A stretch of DNA of 57,929 bases from Dyella sp. EPa41 (GCF_016586165.1 NZ_BCPR01000026.1:1-57929); one strand, 5' to 3'. Shown: positions 28,179 through 39,718, numbered from the stretch's first letter. Program-made: numbers and translations. The notes: a model not told the origin generated them from the letters alone.

Positions 28179-28916
28179 TCATTGCCCGCTGGGAGCCGGC
28201 GCACTCTGGCTGGGCGCCTTGGCCGGCGTCGTCTTGGCATCGGTCTGGGCAGGGGCCTTTGCGTCCGTCTTGGCCGGCGCCTTGGTGGCCGGCTTCCTGG
28301 CCGTCGTCTTCGCCGGCGCCTTCTTGGCCGGCGCTTTCGCCTTGGACTTGGCCGGCGCCTTGGCAGCGGGCTTGGCCGGCGCCTCCTCGGCGGCGTCGTC
28401 TGCCTGTGCCGGCGTCGCACCAAGGGCCGGGGCGGCGGCCGCCACCTTCGAGGGGCAACGCCCGCTGGCGTCCAGGCTCCCCTTCTGCTTGAGCTCGGCG
28501 ATCATCTGGTCGCTGCGCTCCTGGCTCCACTGCCGGCCGGCCTGATTGGCTTCGGCCATGGTGGTGGGCATCTCGTTGATGACCTTCTGGCCCAGCGGGG
28601 AACGGTAGAACTTGAGCAAGCCCTCCATCTCCTCGGCGTTGAAGTGCTTCTGGTAGACCGGCACCAGGCGGCCGATGAACTGCTGCGTGGCGTTCGCGTC
28701 CAGGTAGCTCTGCCAGTACTCGGCCGGCACGCACGGCAGCGACTGCTGCATGGTGGTCACCGCCTGGTAGTTCATCTGGCTCAACATCTTGCCCACGCCG
28801 ACGACGTCCATCAGCTGGCGAACCTGCGCCTCGCTGGCCGGCCCCGAGGCCGCCATCACCTGTCCGCCGGCCATTGCAAGCGCCAGGCCGACGCCCCATC
28901 TCATCCACTTAAGCAT
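28179..28916 (-). CDS. DUF2059 protein with Ala/Lys/Pro-rich tail
   Basis: This 245-residue protein has a signal peptide (cleavage near AMAGGQVMA|AS), a helical DUF2059 domain (about 30-150) and a C-terminal tail of about 80 residues built from APAK-like repeats, resembling histone H1 or AlgP tails. DUF2059 proteins are presumed periplasmic with unknown function. A strongly basic repetitive tail on an exported protein is odd; it might bind polyanions such as LPS or peptidoglycan. The start ATG 28916 has GAGAG upstream. It is divergent from uvrA. Confidence 0.85.
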   Translation of the reverse strand: MLKWMRWGVGLALAMAGGQVMAASGPASEAQVRQLMDVVGVGKMLSQMNYQAVTTMQQSLPCVPAEYWQSYLDANATQQFIGRLVPVYQKHFNAEEMEGLLKFYRSPLGQKVINEMPTTMAEANQAGRQWSQERSDQMIAELKQKGSLDASGRCPSKVAAAAPALGATPAQADDAAEEAPAKPAAKAPAKSKAKAPAKKAPAKTTARKPATKAPAKTDAKAPAQTDAKTTPAKAPSQSAPAPSGQ

Positions 28917-29042
28917 CCGCACTCTCTACCGAATCAAGCCAGGGCCCGTCGGGGCCAAAGCAGCTATTTAGCCATAGTTGGGCCGGTCTTCCCTGAAGAC
29001 GACGCTCAGGCATCAGGCGGGCAATAACTAACCTGATTGGTT

Positions 29043-29051
29043 TGGTATAGT
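29043..29051 (+). promoter_or_regulatory. Extended -10 promoter of uvrA
   Basis: TGG followed by TATAGT forms an extended -10. No good -35 and no canonical SOS box are visible. Confidence 0.5.
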
Positions 29052-29085
29052 GCAGTTTTTCCCTTTCCCCACCTTCCCGGGCGAC

Positions 29086-32030
<2,945 letters not shown>

Positions 32031-32034
<4 letters not shown>

Positions 32035-32537
32035 GTTCCGCCCAACCGGCGCCGGAGAAACGCACCCGCGCCCGCAAGGCCCAGGCGCCGGAGAGCACCC
32101 CGGCCGTCGATGGCATCGAAACACCCGCAACCCGGCCACCGGCGCTCTTCGTGGCGCCGATCGGCGTGCGTTGGCGCGATCTCGACGCGTTCAACCACGT
32201 CAACAATTCCAACTACCTCACCTATCTGGAAGAGGCGCGCCTGCAGTGGCTGCGCCACGTGCCCGGCTGGTTCGACGAACAATCGATGCCGGTGCTGGCC
32301 GCCAGCGAGATCAACTATCGCCGGCCCATCGAGTGGCCGGCACAGCTGCACGTGGAACTGACCTGCGAGCGGCTGGGCAACAGCTCGATCACACTGGCGC
32401 ATCGCATCGTCGATGCGCATGACGACACGCAGCTGTACAGCGACGGCAAGGTCGTGATGGTGTGGATGAACCCCGCTACCGGCAAGCCGGTGCCACTGCC
32501 GCAGTCGATCCGCGACGCCGCCGAAGGCGTCGCTTGA
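32031..32537 (+). CDS. 4HBT-superfamily acyl-CoA thioesterase
   Basis: This 168-residue hotdog-fold protein has the catalytic motif [13 protein letters not shown] near 50-62, with the conserved Asp, as in YbgC/FadM-type thioesterases. An N-terminal extension of about 40 residues rich in Ala, Pro and Arg is outside the usual domain (about 130 residues). It probably hydrolyses acyl-CoA in the cytoplasm; the chain-length preference cannot be read. Its ATG overlaps the uvrA stop (ATGA), so it is translationally coupled to a DNA-repair gene without an obvious functional link. Confidence 0.88.
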
Positions 32538-32546
32538 ACGACGCTT

Positions 32547-32580
32547 CCGGCGTTCGGGGTTAATGCCCCTTGGACGCCGG
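32547..32580. terminator. Terminator-like hairpin after the thioesterase gene
   Basis: CCGGCGT/ACGCCGG arms enclose an inner GGGG/CCCC stem. There is no T run, so it may act as a 3' stabiliser or a Rho-linked structure. Confidence 0.4.
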
Positions 32581-32642
32581 ATGCCCCAGCTTCATGCGGT
32601 ATCCGTAACATCCACGTCGACCACCCCGAAAGGAGTTCGACC

Positions 32643-34109
32643 GTGCGCCCGCTTTCCCTCACCACCCTCGCCTTCGCCGTCGCCGCCGGTGCATCGACTG
32701 GCGCCATCGCCGCTTCATCGACAGCCACCAGCCTCACGCTTTATCGCAGTGACGACGCCGCGCTGTTCAGTGGCGGCGACGGTGGCAGCATCCAGGCAGG
32801 CTACGCCGTGGCACGCGAGCCGCGCGAGCTGTCGTTGAAGAGCGGCGTGCAGGACATCAACCTGGGCGGACTGCCGCAATACCTCGACCCTGAAGCGCTC
32901 GCGCTGACCGTGGCGGGCAACAGCGCCAAGGTGCTGTCCCAGCGCCTGTTGGTCGGCCAGGGCCAGAACGCCGCACTGGCCAGCCTGGCCGGCCAGCCCA
33001 TCGTGGTACTGGGCAGCAATGGCCAGCCGCTCGCTTCCGGCACCTTGCTTCGCGCGGGCGATGGCCTGCTGGTGCAAGGCAGCGATGGCGGCACCAGCCT
33101 CATTCGCGATTACGCTGCCGTGCGCGCGCAAGGCAGCTTCCAGACCGGTTCGCTGCTGCAGCTGCGCGTCGATGCGCAGCGTCCGGGCGCCGCCAAGGCC
33201 ACGCTGAGCTATACCACCGCCGGCATGGGCTGGCGCGCGGCTTACGTCGGCACCCTGCAGGCGGGCGGTCGCTGCCAGATGCAGTTCGAGTCACGCGCGA
33301 GCATCGCCAACCGCAGCGGGCGCGACTGGAAGGATGCGGAACTCACCCTGGTCGCCGGTGAACCCAACTTCGCCAAGCCGTCGGCGCCTCGCCCCATGGG
33401 CGCTCCGGTGGCCTATGCGATGCGCGCGAAGACGGACACCGCCCAACTACCCGAGCAGGACACGCTGGCCGATTACCGCACCTATACGCTGCCCGGTGCC
33501 GTCGACCTGCCCGACGGCAGCGTCAGCCAGGTACCGCTGTACGCGACGCGCACGATCGAATGCGAACGCACGTCGCTGTTCGAGCATGGCGGCGGCTGGG
33601 TACCGCCGCAGCCGATGATCAATCGCGACTACACGCCGGGCGGCGACACCGCCATCACCAGCACCCTGCAGCTGCGCGCCTTCGACAGCCTGCCGGCGGG
33701 TTATCTGCGCGTGCTGACGGCGGACCGCAACGGCACGCCGCAATTCATCGGCGAAGGCCGCATCAACGACACGCCCAAGGGAAGCGATGCGCACATCACG
33801 CTGGGCACCGCCTTCGACCTGCGTGGCGAGCGCGAACGCACGGCCTTCAGCGTGGACAAGGCCGGCCACACGCTCGATGAATCGTTCCGCATCACCCTCA
33901 CCAATGCCGGTGACAGCGAACGCGTGGTGACGGTGCGCGAACATCCGTCGCGCTGGCGCCAATGGACCCTGGTGTCGTCGAGCAGCAAGCCCAGCCAGCA
34001 GACGCCCGACACGCTGGAATTTCGCGTGACGGTGCCCGCTGGCGGCAAGGCCACGCTGGATTATGCGGTGCGTTACCAGTGGTCCGCCGACGACCATCCG
34101 CAGGGATGA
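32643..34109 (+). CDS. DUF4139 domain-containing exported protein
   Basis: This 488-residue protein has a signal peptide (about 1-23) and then a beta-rich body matching the DUF4139 family, including GMGWRAAYVG near 195 and the C-terminal DYAVRYQW. It starts at GTG 32643 with AAGGAG 8 nt upstream. The family is found in periplasmic or surface proteins of unknown role. It appears to be a single-gene unit. Confidence 0.85.
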   Translation: MRPLSLTTLAFAVAAGASTGAIAASSTATSLTLYRSDDAALFSGGDGGSIQAGYAVAREPRELSLKSGVQDINLGGLPQYLDPEALALTVAGNSAKVLSQRLLVGQGQNAALASLAGQPIVVLGSNGQPLASGTLLRAGDGLLVQGSDGGTSLIRDYAAVRAQGSFQTGSLLQLRVDAQRPGAAKATLSYTTAGMGWRAAYVGTLQAGGRCQMQFESRASIANRSGRDWKDAELTLVAGEPNFAKPSAPRPMGAPVAYAMRAKTDTAQLPEQDTLADYRTYTLPGAVDLPDGSVSQVPLYATRTIECERTSLFEHGGGWVPPQPMINRDYTPGGDTAITSTLQLRAFDSLPAGYLRVLTADRNGTPQFIGEGRINDTPKGSDAHITLGTAFDLRGERERTAFSVDKAGHTLDESFRITLTNAGDSERVVTVREHPSRWRQWTLVSSSSKPSQQTPDTLEFRVTVPAGGKATLDYAVRYQWSADDHPQG

Positions 34110-34201
34110 CACTGGCCATGGCAACGAGAGGAAGCCAGCCGCAATCCGGTTTGCTACTCTCGTTTCCTGTTGCCGCCACCCTCCTTTGACGGGCCCTCGC
34201 C

Positions 34202-34957
34202 ATGCTCAACCTGATCACGCACGACGCCATTACCGAAATCAACATGGCGCGCCCGCCCGTGAACGCGCTCAACATCGAACTGCTGCGCGCCATGCGTCAC
34301 GGCATCGATGACGCGGTCCGCGCCGGTGCGCGGGGACTGGTGCTGTCCGGCGCGCCCGGCCTGTTTTCGGCAGGTGTCGATGTACCGGCCTTGCTGGGAC
34401 GGGATCGCGAGGGCGTACAGGAGTTCTGGCGCGAGTTCTTCCAGACCTGCTCGAAGCTGGCGATGTCGCCGGTGCCGGTGGTCGCCGCCATTACCGGCCA
34501 CAGCCCGGCAGGCGGCGCGGTGCTGTCACTGTTCTGCGACTACCGTGTCATGGCCGAAGGTCCGTTTCGCATCGGCTTGAACGAAGTGCAGGTGGGACTG
34601 GTCGTGCCCGAAAGCATCCAGCAGGCGCTGCGCCGCACCGTCGGCCCTTATCGCGCGGAGCGGCTGATGGTGGCCGGCGCCATGATCGAATCGTCGGAGG
34701 CCTTGGCCTGCGGACTCGTGGATGAACTCACCAACGTCGAACAGGTGGTGACACGCGCACTCCACTGGATGCAGGGCATGCTGGCCTTGCCATCCAACGC
34801 GATGCTCAAGACACGCGCCATCGCCCGCGCCGATCTCACCAGGGTGTGGGTCGATCCGGATGCCCTGCCGATCGATGAATTCATCGACGCGTACTTCCAT
34901 CCGGAAACCCAGGCGGTGCTGCAGCATCTGGTGGCGCGCCTGAAGAAGAAGGACTGA
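34202..34957 (+). CDS. Enoyl-CoA isomerase/hydratase-family protein
   Basis: This 251-residue crotonase-fold protein has the CoA-binding segment RPPVNAL near 17-23, the oxyanion-hole motifs LFSAGVD and GHSPAGGAV, and LNEVQVGLVVP. The first catalytic Glu of hydratases (in GGxxE) is absent, replaced by GGAVLS, while a Glu in LNEVQ remains. This pattern fits Delta3,Delta2-enoyl-CoA isomerases better than hydratases. It would shift double bonds during unsaturated fatty-acid oxidation. The C-terminus is Lys-rich. Confidence 0.85.
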   Translation: MLNLITHDAITEINMARPPVNALNIELLRAMRHGIDDAVRAGARGLVLSGAPGLFSAGVDVPALLGRDREGVQEFWREFFQTCSKLAMSPVPVVAAITGHSPAGGAVLSLFCDYRVMAEGPFRIGLNEVQVGLVVPESIQQALRRTVGPYRAERLMVAGAMIESSEALACGLVDELTNVEQVVTRALHWMQGMLALPSNAMLKTRAIARADLTRVWVDPDALPIDEFIDAYFHPETQAVLQHLVARLKKKD

Positions 34958-34979
34958 CCGGACTTCCAGTTTTTTTCTG

Positions 34980-35064
34980 TTGTAGGAGCGCACCCACTGC
35001 GCGATAAGCCAAAGGAGCGATGCGATTGTTGCTCCGCGGTCGCGCACTGGGTGCGCTCCTACAA
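34980..35064. repeat. Palindromic REP-like element, copy 2
   Basis: 25-bp arms TTGTAGGAGCGCACCC... and their complement match at 24 of 25 positions around a roughly 35-bp centre. It lies between two convergent genes, where it may act as a bidirectional transcript end; a run of T precedes it at 34969. Confidence 0.85.
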
Positions 35065-35075
35065 CGGCGGCCATG

Positions 35076-35957
35076 TCAGCCCGGCGATTCGCCCTTGGCG
35101 ACCGGCCTTGCCGGATCGCTGACCCAGCCACTCCAGGAAGGCGCATACAGGCGCGAGCCCGTGAGGCCGGCGACTTCCATCGCCAACAGGTTGTGGCACG
35201 CGGTGACGCCCGAGCCGCACATGTGCACGACGTCCCGCGGTGCGTGCGCGCCCAGCAAGGCCAGGAATTCTTCGCGCAGGACAGCCACGGGCTTGAAGCG
35301 ACCATCGGCATCCAGATTGTCGGCGAAGGGACGATTCAATGCCCCCGGTACATGGCCGCCGACCCGATCGATCGGCTCCACTTCGCCGCGATAGCGCGGC
35401 GCCGCGCGCGCATCGAGCAGGACGCGCCCCGGCTCGTCCCGCAAGCGCGCATGATCGACCAGGTACTGGTTCGCGTCGAAACGCAGATCCACTTTCGAAG
35501 GCTCGCGAACGACATCGCCCGTTTCGAGCGGCAGTTTAGCGGCCACCCACGCCGGATAGCCGCCATCGAGCACCGCGACCTCGCGCACACCGGCGAGCTT
35601 CAGCAGCCACCAGAGGCGCGCGGCAGCCAAGGCTCCATTGGCGGCGTCGTAGCAAACGACCTGCATGCCGGGTCGCCAGCCCCAGCGCGAAAGCACGGCG
35701 GAAAACGCGGATTCGAGTGGCAAGGGATGGCGCCCGAGACCCTCGGCCTGCCGCGAAAGGTCGGACAAGTCCGTATCCAGGCTTGCATACACGGCGCCCG
35801 GGATATGCCCCTCGCGATAATCGCGCTCGCCCTTGCCCGGGTCGCGATCGCCGGTGCCCGGCGCCATCAGGTCGAACCGGCAATCCACGATCAGCGCTGC
35901 ATCCACGGGCAAGACTGCCAGATCGTCGACAGTGATCAAGGTGGTCTTGGCGGTCAT
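35076..35957 (-). CDS. sseA: 3-mercaptopyruvate sulfurtransferase
   Basis: This 293-residue tandem rhodanese protein transfers sulfur from 3-mercaptopyruvate to thiols or cyanide. The active-site loop CGSGVTA near 244-250 is the mercaptopyruvate type rather than the thiosulfate type. The inactive N-terminal rhodanese domain and the DGGYPAW linker are present. It is the last gene of a three-gene set DUF1289-nudL-sseA, each joined by ATGA overlaps. Confidence 0.93.
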   Translation of the reverse strand: MTAKTTLITVDDLAVLPVDAALIVDCRFDLMAPGTGDRDPGKGERDYREGHIPGAVYASLDTDLSDLSRQAEGLGRHPLPLESAFSAVLSRWGWRPGMQVVCYDAANGALAAARLWWLLKLAGVREVAVLDGGYPAWVAAKLPLETGDVVREPSKVDLRFDANQYLVDHARLRDEPGRVLLDARAAPRYRGEVEPIDRVGGHVPGALNRPFADNLDADGRFKPVAVLREEFLALLGAHAPRDVVHMCGSGVTACHNLLAMEVAGLTGSRLYAPSWSGWVSDPARPVAKGESPG

Positions 35958-36556
35958 GCGCGTCCCATCCTCTGCAACAGGTTGAACACCATGGCGGCCG
36001 TGGCACCCCAGATGCGATGTCCGCCGTGCACGAACTCCACCATGTCGCGGCGGTGTCCGCGAAACTCCATCGTATAGCGCCGCAGGTTGGCCGGTTCGAG
36101 GAAAAACGACAGCGGCACCTCGAACACCTCGGCCACTTCCGCGGGCGCGGGATACAAGCGCGCTTCCGGGTCGATGCGGGCCACCACCGGCGTGATGTTG
36201 TAACCGCTGATCGTCTCGAAGCGATCAAGAAAGCCGAGCGGCTTGACCAGCGTGCGCTGCAGACCGATCTCTTCCTCGCTTTCGCGCAACGCGGTGGCCA
36301 CGGCATCGGCGTCGCCGGGATCGCTGCCACCGCCGGGAAACGCCACTTGTCCCGCGTGCGATGGCAGGTCGTTGGTGCGCACCGTCAACACCACCCTTGG
36401 CTGCACGCCCTCGCGCACGCCCACCAGCACGGCAGCCGGACGCCGCGGCGCGTCGCCGAGCAACTCCGTCATCTGCGCATGATTCCAACCCTGCCCGCTC
36501 GGTGGCGAGGAAAGCGGCACCAGCGATGCGCTCAGGTCGGCGAGCAATGCGCTCAT
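35954..36556 (-). CDS. nudL: NUDIX hydrolase, CoA pyrophosphatase type
   Basis: This 200-residue protein has a NUDIX box ending REsEEEIGL near 90-102 with the preceding GGGSDPGDADA of the NudL/CoA pyrophosphatase family. It likely cleaves CoA or acyl-CoA pyrophosphate bonds. The start overlaps the DUF1289 gene stop by ATGA and its own stop overlaps sseA by ATGA. Confidence 0.9.
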   Translation of the reverse strand: MSALLADLSASLVPLSSPPSGQGWNHAQMTELLGDAPRRPAAVLVGVREGVQPRVVLTVRTNDLPSHAGQVAFPGGGSDPGDADAVATALRESEEEIGLQRTLVKPLGFLDRFETISGYNITPVVARIDPEARLYPAPAEVAEVFEVPLSFFLEPANLRRYTMEFRGHRRDMVEFVHGGHRIWGATAAMVFNLLQRMGRA

Positions 36557-36747
36557 GAGGTGGCCTTGCGCGCGGGCAGCACATCGCGCATGAGGCGCAG
36601 CCGTTCGTGATCGCCCAGGCTGCGCCAGCGCGCTATTTCGTCACCCGTGCGCAGGCAACCGAGGCAGTAGCCACGGTCATCGAGCTTGCAGATGCCGATG
36701 CACGGCGTAAGTGGTGCGACGGGCGGGGGGACGGGATCATTGAACAT
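36553..36747 (-). CDS. DUF1289 family small Cys-rich protein
   Basis: This 64-residue protein carries the DUF1289 pattern TPCIGICKLDDRGYCLGCLRT with four Cys, suggesting a metal site. The ATG at 36747 has GGAGG close upstream; ATG 36759 is alternative. Function is unknown. It is the first gene of the nudL-sseA set and follows the FKBP gene by 48 bp. Confidence 0.88.
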   Translation of the reverse strand: MFNDPVPPPVAPLTPCIGICKLDDRGYCLGCLRTGDEIARWRSLGDHERLRLMRDVLPARKATS

Positions 36748-36766
36748 GAGCCCTCCCATGCTAGCC

Positions 36767-36792
36767 GATTCCCCGCCTTCAGGCAGGGAATC
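36767..36792 (-). terminator. Hairpin after the FKBP gene
   Basis: GATTCCCTGCC, TGAA, GGCGGGGAATC on the minus strand pairs through 11 bp with one U-G pair, starting 3 bp past the stop. No T run follows, so termination may be partial. Confidence 0.5.
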
Positions 36793-36795
36793 GCG

Positions 36796-37509
36796 TCACT
36801 GCTGGATGTCCAGCAGCTCGATTTCGAATACCAGCGCTTCGTTGGGGCCGATGCGCGGCAGGGCGCCACGCGGTCCATAGGCAAGCTGCGGCGGAATCAC
36901 CACTTTCCAGCGGTCGCCCACGTGCATGCGCGGAATCACGTCCTGCCAGCCAGGAATGACCTTGTCGACCTGGAAACGGACCGGCGCGCCGTGCGCCCAG
37001 GTGCTGTCGAACTCCGTGCCGTCCACCAGCCTGCCGCTGTAATTGACGGTGACCTGGCTGGTGACCTTGGGCGTGGCCGTTCCCTCGCCCTTCTTCAGCA
37101 CGGCGTACTGGATGCCCGAAGGCAACTGGATCACACCGGGCTGCTGGCGGTTGCGCTCCATGAACTCGGTGCTCTTGCGCGCATTGGCGTCGGCGATGCG
37201 CTTGTATTCGGCCAGGGCCTTGGAATGCATTTCCTCGTCGAGGCGCTGCAGCTGGTCGTGCATGTCCTGCATGGACACGGACGGCGGCTTCTTCGAGTAC
37301 GCGTCCTGGATGGCTTTCTGCAGCGTGGGAATGTCCACGTCCGGTTCGCCGTTCGCGAACTGGCTGCCGATCTGGAAACCGATGGCGTAGGACAACTTGG
37401 TCTTGTCCAACCTGACCCGCGATGCGTCGGGCGAGGCGCCGCCATCCTGTGCGTGCGCCATCGCACCCCACAGAAGGACGCCCAGAGCCAGCCAACGCAG
37501 TTGTGCCAT
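36796..37509 (-). CDS. Periplasmic FKBP-type peptidyl-prolyl isomerase (FkpA-like)
   Basis: This 237-residue exported foldase has a signal peptide (cleavage near AMAHA|QDG), an FKBP_N dimerisation domain (about 35-125, with YAIGFQIG and the helical linker) and a C-terminal FKBP domain with VTVNYSGRL, GTEFDST, VIPGW and LAYGPRG. It assists folding of envelope proteins. The start at ATG 37509 has GGAG 6 nt upstream. The upstream region is the unusual 287-bp palindromic element. Confidence 0.93.
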   Translation of the reverse strand: MAQLRWLALGVLLWGAMAHAQDGGASPDASRVRLDKTKLSYAIGFQIGSQFANGEPDVDIPTLQKAIQDAYSKKPPSVSMQDMHDQLQRLDEEMHSKALAEYKRIADANARKSTEFMERNRQQPGVIQLPSGIQYAVLKKGEGTATPKVTSQVTVNYSGRLVDGTEFDSTWAHGAPVRFQVDKVIPGWQDVIPRMHVGDRWKVVIPPQLAYGPRGALPRIGPNEALVFEIELLDIQQ

Positions 37510-37536
37510 GCCTATCTCCATTGCAGCGCGAACTCA

Positions 37537-37823
37537 AAGGCAACACCGACCAAGTATCGTCGTCGTGATAATGCCTGGAAGATCCGCAGGGTGTGTCGTG
37601 TGACGCCGGCGAGACTGGCTGTCTTGCCAAGCCGCGCGGCGCAGCCTACGGGCCTTCCAGGCATCACCCTATCGCTTGTATTTAACACGCCAGGGCCAGC
37701 CCTGTCTGTCCGCATACCTTCGGTCCGTCGTCTCGATAGCCAGCCGGGCTGCCTTCGCCGACCCTGTGGTCTCCGAACAGACAGGGCTGGTGACGGCGAC
37801 GATACTTGGTCCAGTGTTGCCTT
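37537..37823 (+). ncRNA. Large palindromic element, possible structured RNA or MITE
   Basis: The outer arms (37537-37567 and 37793-37823) pair over AAGGCAACAC/GTGTTGCCTT and then ACCAAGTATCGTCG/CGACGATACTTGGT. Inside are two further hairpins of about 95 nt: 37571-37664 (11-bp perfect base ATGCCTGGAAG, then a long arm and an 8-bp tip GGCGAGAC/GTCTTGCC) and 37696-37790 (14-bp perfect base CCAGCCCTGTCTGT). In the first arm and the closing stem the departures from perfect pairing are mostly U-G wobbles on the plus strand; on the minus strand these become A-C mismatches. This favours a plus-strand RNA. It ends 126 bp before the crotonase gene. No ORF is convincing in it. Confidence 0.5.
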
Positions 37824-37949
37824 GGTCATCGTAAGCGGTCCGGGCCGATCGTGCAGCGAACGTCCGTCGACGGGCGTCCCTGCTGAGAACGCCGGGAGCT
37901 CCAAAGGTTCCCACTGGTACCATGGCGGCTTTACCTGTGGAGTGAGGCC
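37824..37949. other. Leader-like region upstream of the crotonase gene
   Basis: This follows the palindromic element. A further plus-strand hairpin is possible, ACGTCCG, TCGA, CGGGCGT (37860-37877, one U-G wobble), flanked by GCAG and CTGC. No gene is seen. Confidence 0.35.
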
Positions 37950-38732
37950 ATGGCCTACCGGAACCTGGAAATCACCAACCGCGGCGCGGTGCGCACCATC
38001 ACCGTCAACCGCCCGGACAAGCTCAACGCGCTCAATCGCGAAACCCTCAATGAGCTGACCCTGGCCTTCACGCAGGCCGCACAGGACGACGCCGTGCGCA
38101 CCGTGGTGCTGGCCGGTGCCGGTGACAAGGCTTTCGTGGCCGGCGCCGACATCTCCGAAATGAATGGCTACACGCCGGTGCAGGCGCAAGGCTTCTCGCG
38201 GGCGGGCCAGCGCCTCATGAGCCTGGTCGAACGCCTCGGCAAGCCGGTGATCGCACGCATCCAGGGTTTTGCCCTGGGCGGTGGCATGGAGCTGGCCATG
38301 TGCTGCCACCTGCGCGTGGCGAGCGAGAAGGCGAAGTTCGGACAACCGGAGATCAACCTCGGCCTGATCCCGGGCTTCGGTGGCACGCAGCGCCTGCTGC
38401 GCCTCGCCGGCCGTGGCGCCGCACTGGAGTTGTGCCTGACCGGCGCCCCTGTCAGTGCACAGCGCGCCTACGAACTGGGCGTAGTGACGCGCGTGGTGGC
38501 CCCGGAGGCGCTGGACGACACGGTCAACGCCCTGGCCGACCAGCTTGCCGCTTCGGCACCGCTGGCCGCCGCCGGCATCCTCGATGCCGTGCTGCAGGGC
38601 GGCGAGACCAGCATCGACCAGGGCCTGGAGTTTGAAACGCAGGCGTTCGCCCTCGCCTTCGCCACCGAAGACATGCGCGAAGGCACCACGGCGTTCCTGG
38701 AAAAGCGCAAACCCGAATTCAAGGGCCGCTGA
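37950..38732 (+). CDS. Enoyl-CoA hydratase/isomerase family protein
   Basis: This 260-residue crotonase has RPDKLNAL near 21, AFVAGADISEM near 62, GFALGGGMELAM near 104 and GQPEINLGLIPGFGGTQRL near 130, so both catalytic Glu of true hydratases (in GGMELA and PEI) are present. It likely hydrates enoyl-CoA in beta-oxidation or a similar pathway. The start ATG 37950 has GGAGTGAGG just upstream. It stands alone, downstream of the structured element. Confidence 0.92.
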   Translation: MAYRNLEITNRGAVRTITVNRPDKLNALNRETLNELTLAFTQAAQDDAVRTVVLAGAGDKAFVAGADISEMNGYTPVQAQGFSRAGQRLMSLVERLGKPVIARIQGFALGGGMELAMCCHLRVASEKAKFGQPEINLGLIPGFGGTQRLLRLAGRGAALELCLTGAPVSAQRAYELGVVTRVVAPEALDDTVNALADQLAASAPLAAAGILDAVLQGGETSIDQGLEFETQAFALAFATEDMREGTTAFLEKRKPEFKGR

Positions 38733-38740
38733 AAACGCGA

Positions 38741-38763
38741 AGGCCAGGCGATTCGCCTGGCCT
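38741..38763 (+). terminator. Terminator-like hairpin between convergent genes
   Basis: AGGCCAGGCGA and TCGCCTGGCCT form an 11-bp arm pair, 9 bp after the crotonase stop. The T run is lacking. Confidence 0.5.
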
Positions 38764-38806
38764 CATGCTGCCGCGTCAAACCCTGCTTGTCGCACTCACG
38801 CGACGA

Positions 38807-39718
38807 TCAGTGCCCACCGCTGTATTTCTTCTCGCCCGCCGTCACCGCGAGGTCCATGCGGTTTTCCGGCGGTGCCAGCGGACACGTCGCGTACGGCGTG
38901 AATGCGCACGGCGGGTTGTACGCGCGGTTGAAATCCAGCACGACCTTGCCGTCCTTCGGCAGATCCGCGTAGAGGAAGCGCGCCGCGCCGTAGGTTTCGC
39001 GGCCGGACGTGCGATCGGCGATCACGAAGAACAGCGAATCGGGTTCTTCCTGGATCGGCATCAGCTCGTAGGTGTGACCGTCGCGATGGAACACCGCCTT
39101 GCCCGGCACCTTCTCCTTGTTGATGGTGCCGAGTACCGAGCCGATCTCCAGTTCGTGCGGCGGATCGAACGGCACCCAGTCCGCCACGATGCGCCACGAA
39201 GGATCGGCCGGGAAGTTGTCCAGGCCCGCGAAATGCGTACGCGTTTGGGCATTGCTGTCCTTCACGCGCAACGCCTTGCGCCCATCGCGCTCGATCACCA
39301 GGAAACTCACGCTACCGAACGCCACCACCGATGGCGCGCCGTTGCCGGCATGCATGTCGTCGATCAGGTTGGCCTCATGCACCGCCTTGCCGTCCACCGT
39401 CGCGCAGCTATCCTTGTCGAGCACGATGTGCAGCGAGCCGTCCTTCGCCAGCGTCACCACGCCCAGGTGCGCAGGCCCCGCCTTGAGCACGATGTCGTTG
39501 TCGGCGGCACTGCCTACGCGGTTGGCCCCCTCCTGCAACCAGTCCAGGCCGATCAGGCTGAGCCAGCCGTTCGGCGCGGCGAGGTTGTTGAGGCGCGCAC
39601 TACGCCACTGGGCGATCTGCTGCGGGAAATCGTTGGCATCGGCATGACTGGGGGTTTGGGCGTGCACGGCGGCAACTCCAAGGCTCAAGGCAAAAGCGAA
39701 AACGGCGGTACGCAACAT
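38807..39718 (-). CDS. DUF1684 domain-containing exported protein
   Basis: This 303-residue protein has a signal peptide (cleavage near AVHA|QTP) and a DUF1684 body with NGWLSLIGLDWL near 45-56 and the C-terminal FNRAYNPPCAFTPYATCPLAPPENR, the family's most conserved part. Function is unknown; DUF1684 proteins are exported in many bacteria. The ATG at 39718 is preferred because the longer ORF runs through a palindromic repeat. Confidence 0.87.
   Translation of the reverse strand: MLRTAVFAFALSLGVAAVHAQTPSHADANDFPQQIAQWRSARLNNLAAPNGWLSLIGLDWLQEGANRVGSAADNDIVLKAGPAHLGVVTLAKDGSLHIVLDKDSCATVDGKAVHEANLIDDMHAGNGAPSVVAFGSVSFLVIERDGRKALRVKDSNAQTRTHFAGLDNFPADPSWRIVADWVPFDPPHELEIGSVLGTINKEKVPGKAVFHRDGHTYELMPIQEEPDSLFFVIADRTSGRETYGAARFLYADLPKDGKVVLDFNRAYNPPCAFTPYATCPLAPPENRMDLAVTAGEKKYSGGH

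Noticed and set aside
28200-28400. Tandem repeat as CRISPR or minisatellite
   Set aside because: The GGCCGGCG-type repeats are the coding sequence of the APAK tail with no spacers.
29000-29085. LexA/SOS box before uvrA
   Set aside because: No canonical CTG-N10-CAG or Xanthomonadales-type TTAGTA repeat is present; only a weak AACC-N5-GGTT near 29030.
37512-38345. A 277-codon minus-strand ORF through the palindromic element and the crotonase gene
   Set aside because: It is antisense to a clear crotonase and its remaining part is the hairpin element.
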